Origin: Methanomicrobiales archaeon
GTDB lineage: Archaea; Halobacteriota; Methanomicrobia; Methanomicrobiales; Methanospirillaceae
DNA length: 9,791 bases
Direction: 5' to 3'
NCBI GenBank assembly: GCA_012798365.1
Contig: JAAZNH010000209.1
Coordinates: forward strand, 1 to 9,791
In this document: in pieces, positions 6,547 to 9,791 of the stretch
How positions within the stretch are numbered: the first letter of the stretch is position 1
Layout of the letters: every line of letters begins with the position of its first letter
Position numbers and translations under genes: made by a program
Notes under the pieces: model-generated
What the model was told of the DNA's origin: nothing
Databases searched by the model: none
The model's input: the letters and a program-made list of their open reading frames with translations, nothing else

Positions 6547-7716
6547 TCAGTAGAGCCCCCGGCCCCGGGCCCGCATAATCAGTACCAGGAAGAACGAACC
6601 GCCGATGATATACATGATGATCCCGACCGGGATCTCTACCGGGCTCATAATGGTCCTGGCTGCTGTATCGGAAATGAGCAGGATGGCAGCCCCCATCAGT
6701 GCCGAGCAGGGGATCAGGTACCGGTGATCGCTCCCGATAATCAACCGGCAGATATGCGGCCCCATAAGGCCGATGAACCCGATGATGCCGGTGAACGCAA
6801 GGCAGCATGATGCAGCAAAGGTCGAGATCATAAGGCCCGACAGCCGCAGGCGTTCAACGTTGATGCCAAGGTTCCTTGCCACATCATCTCCTGCCGAGAG
6901 TGCGTTGAGGTCCCAGGACATCCGTTCCAGCAGGATAAAACAGGCCAGCACCAGCGGGACAAGGATGAGAACAACATTCCAGCTCGCACCCCACATCCCG
7001 CCCATGAGCCAGATCATGAGTTCGCGCAGCTTCTCGTTGTTCGTCACGTACTTTAACGCCATCACCCCGGCAGTAAAGAGATACCCTATCACAACACCGG
7101 CAAGGATCAGGGTTGACTGGCTTGTGCCCCGGGACCGGGAGATCCAGTATACAAGGAGCATAGACAGCCAGCCAAAAACGAATGCGGACACGATGATAAA
7201 CAGATCATAACTGACCAGGAAGAGGCCGGCAACAAGTCCCGGTCCCAGCACGATTGCAAGAGCTGCCCCGAACGAGGCAGCTGACGACATGCCCAGCGTG
7301 AAGGGGCTGACCAGGGGGTTGCGCAGGAGCCCCTGCATGACGGTCCCGGCAACTGCGAGACTGATTCCGGTGAGAATGGCGAGGAAGATCCGCGGGAGAC
7401 GAAAACCCACCACGATCAGTTCCGCCTGCGGGTTTGCCGGCGCGGGTATCGTGAAGGGGATGGCATCATACCATGCACCTGCGGCAGGGAGACACTGGTG
7501 AAGGAACCCCCGCAGTGCCACTTCAGAGGAATGACCAATGGCAAGTATCGTATCCTGCGGCGATATGGCGACGGTCCCGATTCCTGCTGAAATAATTATT
7601 GCCGCCATGACAAGGATGGCCAGCCCGATGATGAGCCCGATGCGTCTTGTGCTCCCGGCGGCGTAGAGTGCATGGACGGTTGGAGCGGGGGTATTCTTTC
7701 CTAAAAGAGATGCCAT
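6547..7716 (-). CDS. Second FecCD/BtuC-family importer permease
   Basis: This 389-residue multi-spanning membrane protein is the permease of a second Fec/Btu-type importer. The first helix (about 26-50) is followed by a long loop (52-105, rich in Pro, Ala and His), then the family block LLRNPLVSPFTLGMSSAASF (130-149) and later GFIGLMGPHICRLIIG, ending with PVGIIMYIIGGSFFLVLI. It is longer than bacterial BtuC mainly because of the polar N-terminus and the first loop, which is common in methanogen homologues as I recall. The ATG at 7716 has a GGGAG at a rather long spacing of about eleven bases. It is co-transcribed with the ATPase that follows. No binding protein is encoded next to it, so its ligand donor must be elsewhere or shared with the first importer. 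Confidence 0.93.
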   Translation of the reverse strand: MASLLGKNTPAPTVHALYAAGSTRRIGLIIGLAILVMAAIIISAGIGTVAISPQDTILAIGHSSEVALRGFLHQCLPAAGAWYDAIPFTIPAPANPQAELIVVGFRLPRIFLAILTGISLAVAGTVMQGLLRNPLVSPFTLGMSSAASFGAALAIVLGPGLVAGLFLVSYDLFIIVSAFVFGWLSMLLVYWISRSRGTSQSTLILAGVVIGYLFTAGVMALKYVTNNEKLRELMIWLMGGMWGASWNVVLILVPLVLACFILLERMSWDLNALSAGDDVARNLGINVERLRLSGLMISTFAASCCLAFTGIIGFIGLMGPHICRLIIGSDHRYLIPCSALMGAAILLISDTAARTIMSPVEIPVGIIMYIIGGSFFLVLIMRARGRGLY

Positions 7717-7946
7717 GTGTTTTTTTCTCCCGGTTGGTACCTATCCGTTGCAGGGGGTTTGCATGCCGGCACCTTTTTTTTGTACAGAAAGGATCTTTGC
7801 CGGATCCTGTTTCCTGAACTGTTGGAACTTGACGCAGAAATACTTTTATTGTAATTTTTTATTATTACGTAAGAAAATTTTACAAATTTCGACATATCAG
7901 AAATGCCGGCCGCGGTCGGACAAGATCGAAAAGAACGCGAGATACC
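7717..7946 (-). promoter_or_regulatory. Promoter and leader region of the second importer
   Basis: No convincing gene lies in this gap. On the minus strand AATAAAAGTA (7841-7850), within a longer AT-rich stretch (7835-7895), is the best TATA-like candidate; it would place the start near 7820 and give a leader of about 100 bases. That leader contains a perfect six-base-pair hairpin at 7790-7808. I saw no conserved cobalamin-riboswitch elements. A TTACGTAA palindrome sits at 7865-7872. A 64-codon minus-strand ORF here is Ser/Lys/Asn-rich and overlaps the permease start, so I regard it as non-coding. Confidence 0.4.
7790..7808 (-). other. Hairpin in the leader of the second importer
   Basis: The arms AGGATC and GATCCT pair perfectly around a seven-base loop (TTTGCCG on the plus strand), about 75-90 bases before the permease start. 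It may affect the mRNA leader or be a protein site. Confidence 0.35.
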
Positions 7947-7954
7947 CTATATAG
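7947..7954 (+). promoter_or_regulatory. TATA box for the leader ORF and exporter genes
   Basis: CTATATAG preceded by purine-rich sequence forms a good archaeal TATA box on the plus strand. The expected start is near 7977, giving a leader of about 58 bases to the 23-codon ORF and about 136 to the ATPase. Confidence 0.55.
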
Positions 7955-7968
7955 CCATCTCAAGTGAT

Positions 7969-7987
7969 TTGTTATTCCTGATAGCAA
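7969..7987. promoter_or_regulatory. Candidate operator TTGTTAT-N5-ATAGCAA
   Basis: A seven-base inverted repeat (six of seven positions pair) with a five-base spacer lies exactly over the transcript start predicted from the TATA box at 7947-7954. A repressor bound here would block RNA polymerase, as is usual for archaeal regulators of drug-type exporters. No such regulator gene is in the window. Confidence 0.45.
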
Positions 7988-8034
7988 TGGGTGAGATAAT
8001 TAGGAATCTGCATTTGCGACATGGGGAGGAAATC

Positions 8035-8106
8035 ATGGCAAAGATTCAAGCGAACCCCAGACACTCACAGTACATGAGTGGACGGTACCCGGAACAAGGA
8101 GCCTGA
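8035..8106 (+). CDS. Possible 23-residue leader peptide before the exporter ATPase
   Basis: An ORF starting MAKIQANPRHSQY and ending YPEQGA is preceded by a strong Shine-Dalgarno (GGGGAGG, five bases before the ATG) and ends six bases before the ATPase start. The frame extends upstream through an ATG at 7987 to one at 7903, but 7903 lies before the predicted transcript start and neither has a Shine-Dalgarno. It has no membrane segment. It could be a small coupled gene, a translational leader, or chance; I favour a translated leader. Confidence 0.4.
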   Translation: MAKIQANPRHSQYMSGRYPEQGA

Positions 8107-8112
8107 CTAACA

Positions 8113-9072
8113 ATGAGTCCTGCAATCGAAACCAATTCCCTTACCAGGCATTACGACACCCTCTGCGCTGTCGATGACCTCACACTGTCGGTCAACAACG
8201 AGATCTTTGCGCTGCTCGGGCCCAATGGATCCGGCAAGACAACCACGGTGCTCATGCTCACCACGCTCCTCCGCCCGACAAAAGGCTCGGCAACCATCTG
8301 CGGCCATAACATTACCACGGAATCAGCGCAGGTCCGGAGCCGGATCAGTTACGTGCCGCAGGACATGGCAGTCGACATCCGGCTCACGGGCCGCGAGAAC
8401 GTGCTCCTCTTTGCAAAACTCTACGGGGTCAGCAGCCCGAAAGACCGGACTGATGAAGTGCTCGCTGTCATGGACCTGACCGACCGGGCTGATGACATGA
8501 CAAAGACGTATTCGGGAGGGATGCGGCGCCGGCTTGAGCTGGCACAGGCGCTGGTGCATGAACCCGAGGTACTCTTCCTTGACGAACCCACGCTGGGCCT
8601 TGATGTTGCAGCGCGCAAGAAGATCTGGGGGCATATCCACGGGCTGCGCCAGAAAGGGATGACAATCTTTGTCACCACGCATTACATGGACGAGGCCGAC
8701 CAGTACTGCGACCGCGTCGGGATCATCAACCGCGGAACCATCACAGCGCTCGGTGCGCCAAAGGAGCTGAAAGCCCGCCTCATGAAAGATGTCATCACGG
8801 TTACCGGAGAGGGATCGTTCCCTGGGTCCGACATGGATGGCGTCGTTTTCGTTGGCCGGAAGGGAAACGAACTGTCATTCACGGCTGAAAACGGGAGAGT
8901 GGCTCTGCCACAGGTAGCTGAAAACCTGGCAAAGGCCGGCTTCTCCATCCATGCAATGTCGCTGCACGAGCCTACGCTCGATGATGTTTTCCTGCAGGCC
9001 GTGGGAAAACAGGAGGAACCTCATGGGTTTGAGGAAGGGAAGTTCCGGATCATGTTGCGGAGGCGGAAATGA
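8113..9072 (+). CDS. ABC exporter ATPase, DrrA/CcmA type
   Basis: This 319-residue ATPase energises an ABC-2 type exporter. Motifs: A-loop Tyr14, Walker A GPNGSGKTT (36-44), Q-loop Gln83, signature YSGGM (133-137), Walker B VLFLDE (153-158) with Glu158, D-loop GLD (162-164) and switch His190 in TTHYMDEAD, which is typical of the DrrA branch (daunorubicin-resistance-like). After residue 220 comes the short C-terminal domain of this family, ending with the usual EPTLDDVFLQAVG, plus a tail of about 25 residues rich in Lys and Arg. The ATG has AAGGAG eleven bases upstream, a longish spacing. The stop overlaps the permease start as ATGA. The substrate (drug, lipid, peptide or other) cannot be inferred. 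Confidence 0.95.
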   Translation: MSPAIETNSLTRHYDTLCAVDDLTLSVNNEIFALLGPNGSGKTTTVLMLTTLLRPTKGSATICGHNITTESAQVRSRISYVPQDMAVDIRLTGRENVLLFAKLYGVSSPKDRTDEVLAVMDLTDRADDMTKTYSGGMRRRLELAQALVHEPEVLFLDEPTLGLDVAARKKIWGHIHGLRQKGMTIFVTTHYMDEADQYCDRVGIINRGTITALGAPKELKARLMKDVITVTGEGSFPGSDMDGVVFVGRKGNELSFTAENGRVALPQVAENLAKAGFSIHAMSLHEPTLDDVFLQAVGKQEEPHGFEEGKFRIMLRRRK

Positions 9073-9791
9073 GAGGCATACTGGCGTATATGGAGCGGGA
9101 CTTTTTAAAATGGTCCCGTGGCAGGGTAGCGGTGATATCTGCACTTATCATGCCGGCGGCATGGCTCGTCTTTGTCGGCCTGGCCCTGCCGGTCAGGTTC
9201 ACGGGAAATTATCTTGATTTCATCACCCCGGGGATTCTGGTCATGACAATGCTGACCGCGGGCCTCTCGGGGGGAACTCTTTTGATGTTTGACAAGATCC
9301 TGGGATTCCTGAACAAGTTCCTTGCCATGCCAACCCCCCGCGAGGATATTCTCATCGGCAAGATCCTGTTCATCACCGGCCGCGGGCTTATCCAGAGTAC
9401 GATCATCCTTGTCATCGCGATCCTGATAGGTGCAACCATCCTCTCACCGCTCCAGTACGTCCTGATTTACCTTGTGCTGTTCATATTCGGGTTCCTGATT
9501 GCGACATTTGCGACAACAATTGCGCTGTATCTTGATGATCATGATTCCTATTCGGCGTTCAACACGATGATTTCGATGCCGCTCTTTTTTGCGTCAAGTG
9601 CCCTGATGCCCTACAGCGTCATGCCCGCCTGGCTGGCCACAGCAGCCCGGCTCAACCCGTTAAGCTACGCAATCGATGCGGTTCGGGACGTTGGAGCCGG
9701 CACGGTCCCGGCCCTGCCCGTCCTGCTGCTGGTGGTGCTGGCAGGAATTATCCTGGGTACCTGTATGTATGTATTCCGTCGTGTGACGATC
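9069..9791 (+). CDS. ABC-2 type exporter permease, partial
   Basis: This is the membrane subunit paired with the DrrA-type ATPase. It starts with an ATG overlapping the ATPase stop (ATGA) and stays open to the right edge (241 codons), so only a few C-terminal residues are probably missing given the usual 245-260. About six hydrophobic segments are visible: near 20-40, 53-73, 97-125, 128-153, 166-186 and 214-235. After the first helix, NYLDFITPGILVMT (47-60) matches the ABC-2 family's conserved element, and a PREDILIGKI stretch near residues 90-100 is also typical. The amphipathic start MRGILAYMERDFLKW is usual for the family. The function follows the ATPase; substrate unknown. Confidence 0.93.
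   Translation, partial: MRGILAYMERDFLKWSRGRVAVISALIMPAAWLVFVGLALPVRFTGNYLDFITPGILVMTMLTAGLSGGTLLMFDKILGFLNKFLAMPTPREDILIGKILFITGRGLIQSTIILVIAILIGATILSPLQYVLIYLVLFIFGFLIATFATTIALYLDDHDSYSAFNTMISMPLFFASSALMPYSVMPAWLATAARLNPLSYAIDAVRDVGAGTVPALPVLLLVVLAGIILGTCMYVFRRVTI

Noticed and set aside
6539..6808. N-terminal extension of the second ATPase to an ATG at 6808
   Set aside because: The extra 90 residues overlap the permease 3' end and are low-quality His/Arg/Pro sequence; the ATG at 6538 has a GAGGTG Shine-Dalgarno and gives the normal family length.
7717..7820. Cobalamin riboswitch before the second importer
   Set aside because: Expected from the transporter type in bacteria, but the conserved B12-box sequence was not found and such riboswitches are rare in archaea.
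7701..7895. 64-codon minus-strand ORF before the permease
   Set aside because: It overlaps the permease start in another frame, has a Ser/Lys/Asn-rich composition from AT-rich promoter DNA, and lies partly upstream of the likely transcript start.
8107..8307. Minus-strand ORF opposite the exporter ATPase start
   Set aside because: It is antisense to the Walker A region of the exporter ATPase and has no initiation signal or recognisable domain.

Overview
The window looks like a piece of a methanogenic archaeon's chromosome, most likely a Methanomicrobiales relative (inference). The reasons are two archaeal pilins with the euryarchaeal VSPVVG-type N-terminus, archaeal TATA boxes in AT-rich gaps between GC-rich genes, short leaders or Shine-Dalgarno starts, and the protein style of the Fec/Btu-type importers. 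No rRNA, tRNA, CRISPR array or insertion sequence was seen.

Positions 1-4950 hold six minus-strand genes packed head to tail. In order of transcription they are two tandem type IV pilin-like proteins, a 121-residue protein of unknown function, a lipoprotein-type solute-binding protein, a FecCD/BtuC-type permease, and an ATPase that runs off the left edge and carries an unusual C-terminal extension of at least 160 residues. The last three overlap by ATGA and are clearly one importer for a corrinoid, haem or iron-siderophore type ligand. The chain as a whole suggests a surface-to-cytoplasm uptake unit, but the link between the pilins and the importer is inference.

Positions 5145-5664 hold a small minus-strand operon with a good TATA box. 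It encodes a 64-residue protein of unknown function coupled to a stand-alone NikR C-terminal-like sensor domain that lacks a ribbon-helix-helix and two of the four nickel ligands. Positions 5762-7716 hold a second FecCD-type permease and its ATPase, again on the minus strand but without a binding protein in the window.

From about 7717 to 8034 there is a divergent control region. To its right, on the plus strand, are a possible 23-residue leader ORF, a DrrA-type ABC ATPase and an ABC-2 permease (overlap ATGA, truncated at the right edge), which form an exporter. The window is therefore dominated by three ABC transporters. The least explained parts are the ATPase extension, the NikR-like sensor pair, the 121-residue protein and the pilin neighbourhood.
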